NCBI GenBank assembly: GCA_022729285.1
Contig: JALDAI010000017.1
Coordinates: 1 to 12,560, forward strand
Source: Candidatus Nanoanaerosalina archaeon
GTDB lineage: Archaea > Nanohalarchaeota > Nanosalinia > Nanosalinales > Nanoanaerosalinaceae
Length of the DNA: 12,560 nucleotides
Reading direction: 5' to 3'
The notes under the pieces were generated by a model. It did not search any database. It was not told the DNA's origin and was given only the letters and a program-made list of their open reading frames with translations. Positions 6,143-12,560 of the stretch are shown one piece after another. Position numbers and translations under genes: made by a program. How positions within the stretch are numbered: position 1 is the first letter of the stretch; every line of letters begins with the position of its first letter.

Positions 6143-7570
6143 ATGAACAAACACGGTAAAATTCTCTCACTGGTTCTCCTATTAATTCTTGTTTCAGTAA
6201 CTGCAACAGCTTATACAAACTTCGATGTAGATGTCGAAGGAGTTGATACAGAGATATATCCTGAGAGAAACGGTACCGCACAGTTCCATATCAATGTTAC
6301 AAACAACTTCGGAGAAAGAAAGTCATTCAACATAGGTTATAATACAGGAACTGCTACAGATTCTTCATGGTTTTATCTTAACAGGAACTTCATAACATTA
6401 GAACCTGGTCAAAGCGAAGTATCCACTCTTAACGTACAGATGAAAGACGATGAAACAGTTGTAGCAGGAAACAGAGGTCCTGAACTATATGTCTACCCTG
6501 CTGATGATCCATCGAACAAGTTCTCATCATTCGCAACTTTCAGGGTTAGAAGAGATGAAAAAGTGATGATAACCAACTTTGAATCACCTAAATCCTCTTA
6601 CAAACCTACAGAAGGATTGAAAACCGGTATAACTATTAGGAACGTTGTTCAAGAAGATTACAGCTCCAATTATTTTGAAGTAAGGTTTACTGTTAATGGA
6701 GAAACGTTTACCGAAGGAGTGCCAAGTATTGATTCAGGAGATACTGAGACAGTTTCAAAATCTATAGATATTTCAGGTTTTGAAGCAGGCGATTACGAAC
6801 TAGCTGTTGAGCTAGTAGAGTTTGAAACAAGAGAAGTAGTAGAAATCAAGACTAGTAACTTTAGAGTAGAAGAGTACAGAAACGTAACAAGGAACGAAAC
6901 AGTTGTGGAAAGACCTTTCTGGTCAAGACATAACTTATCGGTTAAAAATGTTGGTAACTCAGTAATCGAAAAAGAAGAGATAACAACGAGCGTAGAATGG
7001 TACGAACAGCCTTTCCTTTCCTACGAAAGAGAGCCGGACACAGTTAGGGAGGAGGAAGGAGAGAGAGTTCTTGTCTGGGAAGTAGAAGATCTTGAGAGAA
7101 TGGGTACAGCAAACATCATTTACTCACGTAACTATTGGTCAGCTCTTGTAGTACTTTTGATAGTTGTCGTAGTGTTCTTCATCATTTACAAACAGCTTCA
7201 CAGCGTATCAGTTGTAAAGTTTGTTAACTCAAAAGGCTCTAACATCAGTGTGAACGTTAGAGTGAGAAACAACACAGGAAGAAACATCGATAAAACAATG
7301 GTGGAAGACTTCGTTCCAGGTATAGCGACCCTTATCAACAAGTTCGACTCAAAAAGCCCTGACAGAGTTCAGAAAACAGACGAAGGCACAAGACTTGTAT
7401 GGGAGATCGGAAGAATGGAGCCAGGAGAAGAAAGAATCCTTGTATACAACCTAAAACCAAGGATTAGAGTAGAAGGATCCATAAACCTTCCAGAAGCCAG
7501 TATAAGGTACAAAGTGAAAGACAAGAAGTTTAGAGAAAACTCTCACTCAGTATCCACCGACTTCAACTAA
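6143..7570 (+). CDS. Single-pass surface protein with related beta domains on both sides of the membrane
   Basis: A 475-residue protein from the ATG at 6143; the open frame extends upstream into tRNA-Pro, but that part is not coding. Residues 1-23 are a signal peptide (lysine, leucine-rich core, T-A-T-A before Tyr24). Residues 24-about 245 look like two immunoglobulin-like beta domains with motifs such as L-E-P-G-Q-S and I-D-S-G-D, as in archaeal cell-surface CARDB/NEW3-type proteins. About 265-330 is a third beta segment, followed by one transmembrane helix (about 331-350). Residues 357-456, on the far side of the membrane, repeat the pre-membrane segment: D-T-V-R-E-E-E-G-E-R-V-L-V-W-E-V matches D-R-V-Q-K-T-D-E-G-T-R-L-V-W-E-I. 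There are several N-x-S/T sites in the outer part. The stop is 7 bases before a multi-pass membrane protein, suggesting a joint role at the envelope. The function is unknown. Confidence 0.8.
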   Translation: MNKHGKILSLVLLLILVSVTATAYTNFDVDVEGVDTEIYPERNGTAQFHINVTNNFGERKSFNIGYNTGTATDSSWFYLNRNFITLEPGQSEVSTLNVQMKDDETVVAGNRGPELYVYPADDPSNKFSSFATFRVRRDEKVMITNFESPKSSYKPTEGLKTGITIRNVVQEDYSSNYFEVRFTVNGETFTEGVPSIDSGDTETVSKSIDISGFEAGDYELAVELVEFETREVVEIKTSNFRVEEYRNVTRNETVVERPFWSRHNLSVKNVGNSVIEKEEITTSVEWYEQPFLSYEREPDTVREEEGERVLVWEVEDLERMGTANIIYSRNYWSALVVLLIVVVVFFIIYKQLHSVSVVKFVNSKGSNISVNVRVRNNTGRNIDKTMVEDFVPGIATLINKFDSKSPDRVQKTDEGTRLVWEIGRMEPGEERILVYNLKPRIRVEGSINLPEASIRYKVKDKKFRENSHSVSTDFN

Positions 7571-7577
7571 TCAGGGA

Positions 7578-8615
7578 ATGGTTAGGATGAACAAGTCTTC
7601 TAAAAAGTTTATTCTGCACACGCTTTTAGGAGCAGGAATACTGTTAATCTTTCTAACCCTAGTAGGATGGGGCGAAATAATATCCGCTATAAGAGGAGCC
7701 ACGCCAAGACTTCTGTTCCTAGGGCTTTTAGCAGGTGTTTTAGCAAACCTTGTGAGAGGGTTCGTATGGAAATCGGTTTTCGACTCGTTCGGTTACAGAT
7801 ACACTCTTTCAGAACTTTTCAAAATCTACTACACAGGAGCCTTCGCTAACGGAGTAACACCTGTAGGGATGGCAGGTGGAGAGCCTTTCGTAGCTTACTT
7901 AACAAGTAAAAAACATGACTTAAAGTATGAAGAAGTTTTAGGAGCTATTTTTTCCTCAGATATAATGATCTATGTTCCGTTCCTAACCCTTTCAGTACTA
8001 GGGCTTTTCTACTTCCTAACCCTCTACCACTCCCAGCCAATCCTATCCCTTTTAGCAGCTTTTATACTTCTTCCTTCAATAATCATCATACTTTTTTTCC
8101 TAGGGACTTGGCACAAACGAGACCTTGTTAAAAAGGCTGCAGTTTACATAGAAAAGTTTGTGAAGACGTCGATAAACTTCATCAAGATGAGGTGGGACGA
8201 AGTCTTTGAAGTAGAGACGAACGGGGTTGATGAAAAAGTAGAAAGGTTTTACGAATCATTCGAGTTCGCTTTTTCAAACAAGTCTGCTGTAGCCGAAGCA
8301 GTTATTATATCCCACCTTTCAAGAGTTTTAGACGTAGCATCCCTTTACGCATTTATCCTAGCGATGGGTATAGGACCAAGCTTTTTAGCAGTTTTCTTCC
8401 TAGTACCTATGGCAGGACTAGGCTTTTTCCTACCTCTACCAGGCGGCTTAGGAAGTCAACAACTAATCTTATCCATACTACTAGTTCTTATAGCAAACGT
8501 TCCATTATCCGTAGCTTCAGCATCCGTACTTCTTTACAGATTATCCACTTACGGAGTGGTTATGGTAGTAGGAGGAGTTTTCGCGTCAAAGATGTCTAAG
8601 AAAGTGTTAGGATAA
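7578..8615 (+). CDS. UPF0104 / MprF-type integral membrane protein (LPG_synthase_TM, COG0392)
   Basis: A 345-residue protein with about seven to eight hydrophobic helices and the UPF0104 signature around residues 91-103 (N-G-V-T-P-V-G-M-A-G-G-E-P), preceded by the conserved arginine region N-L-V-R-G-F-V-W-K (58-66). The family covers the flippase half of bacterial MprF and archaeal proteins such as AglD linked to lipid-linked sugar or phospholipid handling; the substrate cannot be told here. The soluble MprF synthase half is absent, as is usual in archaea. Start at the ATG at 7578, with an ATG three codons later as alternative. It lies 7 bases after the surface-protein gene, so the two form an operon. 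The C-terminus converges on ffh. Confidence 0.85.
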   Translation: MVRMNKSSKKFILHTLLGAGILLIFLTLVGWGEIISAIRGATPRLLFLGLLAGVLANLVRGFVWKSVFDSFGYRYTLSELFKIYYTGAFANGVTPVGMAGGEPFVAYLTSKKHDLKYEEVLGAIFSSDIMIYVPFLTLSVLGLFYFLTLYHSQPILSLLAAFILLPSIIIILFFLGTWHKRDLVKKAAVYIEKFVKTSINFIKMRWDEVFEVETNGVDEKVERFYESFEFAFSNKSAVAEAVIISHLSRVLDVASLYAFILAMGIGPSFLAVFFLVPMAGLGFFLPLPGGLGSQQLILSILLVLIANVPLSVASASVLLYRLSTYGVVMVVGGVFASKMSKKVLG

Positions 8616-8622
8616 TTTTTTT
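8616..8622 (+). terminator. T7 terminator between convergent genes
   Basis: Seven T's directly follow the TAA of the UPF0104 gene on the plus strand and overlap the stop codon of ffh on the other strand. The minus strand has no comparable T run here, so ffh transcripts probably run into the antisense of the membrane gene. Confidence 0.55.
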
Positions 8623-9928
8623 ACCTCATACCGAACTGACGCATCATCTTCTTCATATTTCCACGCCTCATGTTCTTACCGGAGAACTTGTCCATCATGT
8701 TCTTGGCCTGGCGGTACTGCTTAATCATCTGTCTAACCTCTTTTTTACTAGTTCCAGAGCCTTTAGCAATTCTTTCAGCCCTACTAGCATTGATTAATTT
8801 AGGATCTGACATCTCACCGTCAGTCATAGACTTTATGATCACCTTGTACCTTGAAATCTGCTGCTCTTGCATCTCCAAAACGTTGTCAGGCAGCTTGTCT
8901 CCGAAAGGAAGCTTGTCAAGAATTTTATCAATGCCTCCCATAGAAGACATCTGCTCCATCTGCTCAAAGAAGTCCTTTAACGTAAAGTCTCCCTCAAGCA
9001 TCTTCATAGCTTTTTCTTCATCAATAGACTCTCTAGCCTTCTCAAGAAGGTTGGAAAGATCAGGAACTCCTAAAAGATCAGATACAAAGCTTTCAGGATC
9101 ATAGACCTCAAGATCTTTGATGCCTTCACCGGTACCGATAAACACGATTTCAGCATCAGCAGCAGCACAGCTTGAAAGCGCTCCACCACCTTTTGCAGAA
9201 GAATCCATCTTAGTAACAACAACGCCGTCAATACCTACAGCACTGTTAAACGTTTCAGCCTGCTCCTTAGCCGACTGACCGATATCCGCAGGAACTACAA
9301 GGAGAGTTTCATCAGGCTTGAAAGCTTTCTCAATATTTTTCAACTCTTTCTCAAGCTCCTTGTTCATAGAGTCTCTTCCAGCAGAGTCAGTAACAATAAC
9401 ATCGCAGTGAGAAAGTTTTTCAACACCGTTACTAACTATCTCAGCAGCATCGCTGTTACCTTTTTCACCGTAAAAATCAGCTCCTGCCTTTTCCGCGTTC
9501 TGCTCCAACTGTTCATAAGCCGCAGGCCTGTGAACGTCAGCAGCGATCAAACCAACTTTTAAACCTCTCTTCCTGTAGTAATCAGCTATTTTAGCGGTTG
9601 TAGTGGTTTTACCAGCACCGAAAAGACCGATCATCAAGATTCTCTTAGGCTCAACAGTTACCTCGGCCTTTTTTTCACCAAGGATGGTTGATAGCTCATC
9701 GTAAACAATGTTTAAAACGTGTTCTTTCCTAGAAAGGTTTTTAGGTAGATCCTCTTCCAGAGCCTTATCCCTTATCCTATCGCTTAAATCTTTGACAAGA
9801 GAAATATCTACGTCGGCCCGGATCATATCCCTCTGAATATTCTTAACAAGCTCTTCAATAGCTTTTTTGTCAGCTACCGCTAAACCTGTGAAATCTTTGA
9901 TCGACTCTTTAAGGTTTTCAAAAACCAT
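8621..9928 (-). CDS. ffh: Signal recognition particle protein SRP54 (Ffh)
   Basis: A 435-residue SRP GTPase of normal length. It has an N domain (about 1-90), then a G domain with P-loop G-L-F-G-A-G-K-T-T-T (101-110), D-V-H-R-P-A-A-Y (131-138), D-S-A-G-R-D (181-186, usually DTAGRD), T-K-M-D (239-242) and A-K-G-G-G-A-L-S (245-252). A methionine-rich M domain follows (about 305-435) with the SRP-RNA-binding region and the signal-sequence groove. It binds signal peptides on ribosomes together with 7S RNA and delivers them to FtsY at the membrane. The SRP RNA, SRP19 and FtsY genes are not in this window. The ATG at 9928 starts at the family's usual N-terminus (MVFENLKESI). Confidence 0.97.
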   Translation of the reverse strand: MVFENLKESIKDFTGLAVADKKAIEELVKNIQRDMIRADVDISLVKDLSDRIRDKALEEDLPKNLSRKEHVLNIVYDELSTILGEKKAEVTVEPKRILMIGLFGAGKTTTTAKIADYYRKRGLKVGLIAADVHRPAAYEQLEQNAEKAGADFYGEKGNSDAAEIVSNGVEKLSHCDVIVTDSAGRDSMNKELEKELKNIEKAFKPDETLLVVPADIGQSAKEQAETFNSAVGIDGVVVTKMDSSAKGGGALSSCAAADAEIVFIGTGEGIKDLEVYDPESFVSDLLGVPDLSNLLEKARESIDEEKAMKMLEGDFTLKDFFEQMEQMSSMGGIDKILDKLPFGDKLPDNVLEMQEQQISRYKVIIKSMTDGEMSDPKLINASRAERIAKGSGTSKKEVRQMIKQYRQAKNMMDKFSGKNMRRGNMKKMMRQFGMR

Positions 9929-9954
9929 TACTAAACTACTTATTCTCAGCCACT

Positions 9955-9965
9955 TTTTTTAACAG
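9955..9965 (-). promoter_or_regulatory. TATA box of ffh
   Basis: The minus strand reads TGTTAAAAAAAG about 30 bases before the ATG at 9928, without a Shine-Dalgarno, suggesting a leaderless ffh mRNA. It is about 30 bp from the divergent promoter of the alpha/beta-hydrolase gene. Confidence 0.45.
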
Positions 9966-9983
9966 TTGCCAAAGAAACAGGTT

Positions 9984-10007
9984 ACAACATTTTTTATTAA
10001 AAGTTGT
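9984..10007 (+). promoter_or_regulatory. Promoter of the alpha/beta-hydrolase gene within an inverted repeat
   Basis: The TATA-like TTTTTATTAAAA (about 9991-10002) sits inside an inverted repeat: ACAAC-A-TTTT on the left and AAAA-GTTGT on the right, one base bulged. Initiation would be near 10020. A protein bound to this dyad would cover the TATA box. Confidence 0.45.
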
Positions 10008-10037
10008 AATGGTAAAAACTTGTTAGGTAGAGAAAAG

Positions 10038-10706
10038 TTGACAGGGAAAAAGTTCAAAAATACAGTAGCGGTCGTACCAGGCTTCGGAGACTCACCTAAA
10101 CTACCTTGGTGGACCGTTTTCAAAGGATACCTTGAGAAAGAAGATCCGGAAATTAATATATTAGAAGTAGACTTTTCAGCGACTATACATCCACCGTTCT
10201 TCCACGGAGAAGAGATCAAAGTACCGTTCACCTCAGTAGGATCTCTTAAAGATTACGCGTTACAGCTTAAAGAAAGAGTTTCAGAAGTGGAAGGAAAAGT
10301 CGATATACTAGCACACTCGATGGGAGGACTTGTGTCAAGATGGTATATAGAAGTCTTAGAAAGAGATGAAAAAGTTGACAGCCTCATAACCTTAGCAACC
10401 CCTCACCAAGGAACAGCATCAGCATACATAGGTTTTATCACACCGGCAGGCAGAGAAATGGTGCCGGGAAGCGAGGTTTTACAGACGCTTAACACCGGTG
10501 AACTACCTGAAGATGTGGAGTATACAGCTGTTTATGGGAGCGAAGACCACGTTTTCTTCAAAAGTTGGAGAGCCAAGCTACCGGAAAACTTTGTTGTCAA
10601 CAACAGTAAAGCAAGAAATATTTTTGTAGGACCTGTTGACCACCACGAAATGGTTGTTAACAAGAACGTCTTCGAAGAGTACAAAAAACACTTCACCTAC
10701 CAATAA
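10038..10706 (+). CDS. Alpha/beta-hydrolase, lipase/esterase-like
   Basis: A 222-residue soluble alpha/beta-hydrolase when started at the TTG at 10038 (read as Met-T-G-K-K-F-K-N). An AGGT-AGAG ribosome site lies about 9 bases before that TTG and the TATA box fits a start just upstream. There is no ATG before the core; TTG codons at 10020 and 9966 are alternatives, the last being upstream of the likely promoter. The core shows V-A-V-V-P-G-F-G (oxyanion region), the nucleophile elbow A-H-S-M-G-G (Ser about 94), an acid in G-S-E-D-H-V-F (Asp about 170) and His in V-D-H-H-E-M-V (His about 202), so the triad looks complete. The A-T-P-H-Q-G-T segment is typical of triacylglycerol-lipase/PGAP1-like members. 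It probably hydrolyses an ester or lipid; the substrate is unknown. No signal peptide is seen. Confidence 0.85.
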   Translation: MTGKKFKNTVAVVPGFGDSPKLPWWTVFKGYLEKEDPEINILEVDFSATIHPPFFHGEEIKVPFTSVGSLKDYALQLKERVSEVEGKVDILAHSMGGLVSRWYIEVLERDEKVDSLITLATPHQGTASAYIGFITPAGREMVPGSEVLQTLNTGELPEDVEYTAVYGSEDHVFFKSWRAKLPENFVVNNSKARNIFVGPVDHHEMVVNKNVFEEYKKHFTYQ

Positions 10707-10714
10707 ATATAAAG
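10705..10714 (+). promoter_or_regulatory. TATA box of the 68-residue protein gene
   Basis: AAATATAAAG begins inside the stop codon of the hydrolase gene and is centred about 28 bases before the ATG at 10738, suggesting separate, leaderless transcription. Confidence 0.5.
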
Positions 10715-10737
10715 AAATTTGTGGAGAAATAAAGAGT

Positions 10738-10944
10738 ATGGAAGAAGTCATCAAGGAAATCGAAGCCGGGAAGAACGACTGGAACACTTTCAAAGTCGGC
10801 TTAAAAGACGGGAACATAATGATAAAAGACGAAACAGGGTATATTGACTTTCCGGAAGAAATAATAGACCAGCTTATCAGAGGGATAGACGAGTCAAGAA
10901 GAAGGCTTAGAGAACTTGCTAGAAGCCCTACTTCTGAAGACTGA
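10738..10944 (+). CDS. Small hypothetical protein (68 aa)
   Basis: I do not recognise this protein. From the ATG at 10738 it has a charged N-terminal helix (MEEVIKEIEAG), a short beta-like middle (residues about 17-36: F-K-V-G-L-K-D-G-N-I-M-I-K-D-E-T-G-Y) and a helix rich in Arg/Glu (about 40-62, with R-R-R-L-R-E-L). It has no cysteine or hydrophobic segment, so it is a soluble cytoplasmic protein. The start is supported by the TATA box at the right distance, and T5 and T6 tracts at 10950-10965 follow the stop. The open frame continues upstream over the hydrolase end, but that part is not needed. It could bind nucleic acid or be a small partner protein; nothing decides this. Confidence 0.6.
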   Translation: MEEVIKEIEAGKNDWNTFKVGLKDGNIMIKDETGYIDFPEEIIDQLIRGIDESRRRLRELARSPTSED

Positions 10945-10949
10945 ACAGG

Positions 10950-10965
10950 TTTTTAAACATTTTTT
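10950..10965 (+). terminator. Oligo-T terminator after the small protein gene
   Basis: T5 (10950-10954) and T6 (10960-10965) follow the stop codon at 10942-10944 and precede the tRNA-Gly promoter region. Confidence 0.5.
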
Positions 10966-11020
10966 ATGTAGAGGGAAAGTGTTAAAAAGAATTATCCCTC
11001 TATAAACTATGTTAGTTAGA

Positions 11021-11092
11021 GCGGCCTTGGTCCAGTGGCTAAGACTCCGGCCTTCCAAGCCGGCGACCCGGGTTCAACTCCCGGAGGCCGCA
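11021..11092 (+). tRNA. tRNA-Gly (anticodon UCC)
   Basis: A complete 72-nt cloverleaf. The acceptor stem GCGGCCT/AGGCCGC is perfect. The anticodon stem CCGGC/GCCGG encloses loop CTTCCAA with anticodon TCC at 11054-11056. The T arm is CCCGG-GTTCAACT-CCGGG-like (GGTTCAACTCC core) and the discriminator base is A. CCA is not encoded and there is no intron. A TTAAAAAG at 10982-10989 is a possible TATA box; TATAAA at 11001-11006 is nearer, but close for a start at the mature end. A T5 at 11119-11123 may terminate it. Confidence 0.95.
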
Positions 11093-11115
11093 TCAAAAAC
11101 TTGTGCATCCAAAAC

Positions 11116-11165
11116 ACGTTTTTAGCTGTTTTCTATGGATAATTTATGGATAAAAACGTTTTTAG
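11116..11165. repeat. Nested direct repeats in the tRNA-Gly / ATPase intergenic region
   Basis: ACGTTTTTAG occurs at 11116-11125 and 11156-11165. Between them TATGGATAA occurs twice, at 11134-11142 and 11145-11153, an 11-bp period that puts both copies on the same face of the helix. The right part also forms the palindrome AAAAACGTTTTT (11152-11163). This looks like a regulator-binding cluster, but the protein and the target gene are unknown. Confidence 0.4.
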
Positions 11166-11177
11166 AATAAGATACTA

Positions 11178-11262
11178 AGAATAATCCTACAAGAGAGCCT
11201 AATAATGGGTTTTTCACCTTTTAGAGAGGCTCTAGCAGGTATTGTTCTATACCTAATTTTTT
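11178..11262 (+). ncRNA. Possible small RNA with two hairpins
   Basis: Downstream of the TATA-like TTTATGGATAAAA (about 11143-11155), the plus strand can form a stem AGAGCCT/AGGCTCT (11194-11200/11227-11233) around a small inner GGT/ACC hairpin. Then comes AGGTAT/ATACCT (11237-11242/11249-11254) and a T6 tract. No open frame of note overlaps it. The 5' end is only estimated and no family is recognised. The remainder of the gap (11263-11337) is AT-rich, with nothing I can name. Confidence 0.3.
11237..11262 (+). terminator. Hairpin plus T6 terminator
   Basis: A perfect 6-bp stem AGGTAT/ATACCT with loop TGTTCT is followed two bases later by six T's. It could end the possible small RNA or read-through from tRNA-Gly. 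Confidence 0.45.
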
Positions 11263-11337
11263 AATAAAAAACTTTATTAGAGGAGTTATTGTCCTTCAAA
11301 AACTTGTTGTTAGAGGTTTTAGAGAGTTCTTTAGAAA

Positions 11338-11356
11338 GGTATAACAGTGTTATACC
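11338..11356. repeat. 19-bp palindrome after the P-type ATPase gene
   Basis: GGTATAACA-G-TGTTATACC is a perfect 9-bp inverted repeat with one central base, ending 3 bases before the stop codon of the ATPase gene (in its 3' direction). As RNA it would be a 7-bp hairpin with a 5-nt loop followed on the minus strand by TTTCT, so a terminator or mRNA 3'-end stabiliser for the ATPase is likeliest. As DNA it could also be an operator. Confidence 0.5.
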
Positions 11357-11359
11357 TGG

Positions 11360-12560
11360 TTAGTTTTTAGGAATCTTTTTACCAAAGACTTTCAAAACTT
11401 CGATGAATCCTCCTGTTATGACAGCAGCACCAACGGCGTAAGCCCACTGCATCATGGTTAAAGGAACGTGTTCCATTGTAGCACTTAACCAAGGCATGTA
11501 TACTGCTGATAAGACAAGGCCTGTTGTCAAGATTATCGCTGCTATAATCCATTTGTTGTTAAACGGATCTATCTTGAAAACTGACCTGTCAAGAGACCTA
11601 AAGTTGAATGAGTGTACTATTATCATAGCGGATACTGTTGCGAAAACCATTGTCCTTGCTGTTTCAAGGTTTTCTAAAGGACTTTCTAACATGAATACTC
11701 CGAATGCTAAGGCAACCATGAATAATGCCATTGAGATTATGTAAAACATGTTCCTCTTGTTCAAAAGGCTTTGCTCAGGATCTCTTGGGTTCTGCTGCAT
11801 TATACCTTTGATAGGCGGATCAACTCCTAATGCGAGGGACGGTGCTTCTTCTCCTATAACGTTTAGGAAAAGGATCTGTAATGCTATAAGAGGTAGGTAT
11901 TCAAATCCTAAAACTCCTATAACAAGAGCTATCAACAGGATTTCTGTAAAGTTCCTTGAGATAAGGTACGTTGTGAACTTCTCAATATTATTGTATATTG
12001 TTCTTCCGTTCCTAACAGCATCGACGATGGTTTCAAAGTTGTCGTCCTCAAGAATAATATCGCTGGCTTCTTTAGTAACATCTGTTCCTTTCTCTCCCAT
12101 ACCTATCCCGACATCGGCTTTTTTAACAGCAGGTGCATCGTTAACTCCGTCCCCTGTCATTGCTACGACTTCGCCTTCGTCTTGAAGTGTTTCAACAATA
12201 TGTAATTTGTTCTCAGGATGGGTTCTGGCAAAGACATCAACTTCGTTTATCTTTCTCTCAGCTTCTTCATCCGTTAATTTCCCTAAGTCATCTTGTGTAA
12301 GTACCTGAGGGTTATCGGTCAAGTTTATCTGTTTAGCGATAGCTCTAGCGGTTTCTTTGTTGTCTCCTGTTATCATCTTAACTTTTATACCGGCGGCTTT
12401 ACACTCCTGAACAGCATGTTTAACACTTTCTCTTGGAGGGTCCATCATACCTGCTAAACCAACAAAAACCATATCTTCTTCCACTTCTTCCTTGTTATAA
12501 TCTTCTCCGACTTTCTTGTAGGCAAAGCCTAAAACCCTTAGAGCTTGTCCTGCGAACTCA
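11360..12560 (-). CDS. P2-type cation-transporting ATPase (SERCA-like), C-terminal part
   Basis: The last 399 residues of a P-type ATPase; the frame stays open to the right edge, so the actuator domain, M1-M4 and the D-K-T-G-T phosphorylation site lie outside the window. Visible in order are the nucleotide-domain end A-L-R-V-L-G-F-A-Y, the phosphorylation-domain motifs G-M-M-D-P-P-R, M-I-T-G-D-N and M-T-G-D-G-V-N-D-A-P-A, and then six membrane helices (M5-M10). M5 keeps the SERCA ion-site pattern Y-L-I-S-R-N-F-T-E (Asn and Glu, about 11953 and 11944). M6 reads N-V-I-G-E-E-A-P instead of the usual N-x-x-T-D-x-x-P (11863-11840), so the ion site differs. Ca2+ is the nearest guess but Na+, Mn2+ or another ion is possible. 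A palindrome follows the stop. Confidence 0.9.
   Translation of the reverse strand, partial: EFAGQALRVLGFAYKKVGEDYNKEEVEEDMVFVGLAGMMDPPRESVKHAVQECKAAGIKVKMITGDNKETARAIAKQINLTDNPQVLTQDDLGKLTDEEAERKINEVDVFARTHPENKLHIVETLQDEGEVVAMTGDGVNDAPAVKKADVGIGMGEKGTDVTKEASDIILEDDNFETIVDAVRNGRTIYNNIEKFTTYLISRNFTEILLIALVIGVLGFEYLPLIALQILFLNVIGEEAPSLALGVDPPIKGIMQQNPRDPEQSLLNKRNMFYIISMALFMVALAFGVFMLESPLENLETARTMVFATVSAMIIVHSFNFRSLDRSVFKIDPFNNKWIIAAIILTTGLVLSAVYMPWLSATMEHVPLTMMQWAYAVGAAVITGGFIEVLKVFGKKIPKN

Noticed and set aside
8670..9104. Open frame antisense to ffh
   Set aside because: It lies entirely inside the conserved SRP54 gene and shows no domain or promoter.
3157..9967. Recurrent AACTGTT/AACAGTT next to several intergenic TATA boxes (3157, 4715, 5954, 9961)
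   Set aside because: The same string also occurs inside coding regions (for example near 4858 and 6896), so it is not specific enough to call a regulatory motif.

Overview
The window looks like a piece of an archaeal chromosome. It has an A-type (archaeal) ATP synthase operon, an archaeal-style SRP54, TATA-like boxes about 25-30 bp before many starts (several genes look leaderless), oligo-T stretches as terminators, and two tRNA genes that do not encode CCA. The DNA is AT-rich, proteins are moderately acidic and genes are tightly packed. A small-genome DPANN lineage such as the nanohaloarchaea would fit, but that placement is an inference from style, not from a marker gene.

Left part (1-3092, minus strand): the first half of an A1Ao ATP synthase operon, transcribed right to left as atpH-atpI-atpK-atpE-atpC, with C running off the left edge. 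The genes are spaced by a few bases, and the proteolipid gene has a full-length Shine-Dalgarno (SD) sequence. Next (3252-4622, minus): a divergent PduO-type cobalamin adenosyltransferase homologue that has lost its N-terminal ATP loop, an unrecognised 162-residue all-alpha protein, and upstream of it about 260 nt of extensively foldable sequence behind a strong TATA box. I could not assign this RNA to a known family; it is the best candidate here for something undescribed.

Middle (4729-8622, plus): an HD-domain (SAMHD1/dGTPase-like) phosphohydrolase, tRNA-Pro(UGG), and a two-gene unit encoding a single-pass surface protein with related beta domains on both sides of its membrane segment, plus a UPF0104/MprF-type multi-pass membrane protein. 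The unit converges on ffh (SRP54, minus, 8621-9928), whose promoter region is shared with a divergent alpha/beta-hydrolase (lipase-like, plus). A 68-residue protein and tRNA-Gly(UCC) follow.

Right part (11093-12560): a 267-bp intergenic region with phased direct repeats and two hairpins ending in an oligo-T tract (possible small RNA), a 19-bp palindrome, and then the C-terminal 399 residues of a P2-type (SERCA-like) cation ATPase on the minus strand whose M6 ion-site motif departs from the usual N-x-x-T-D form. Apart from the ATP synthase operon and the two-gene surface/membrane unit, the genes look like separate housekeeping transcription units rather than one pathway.
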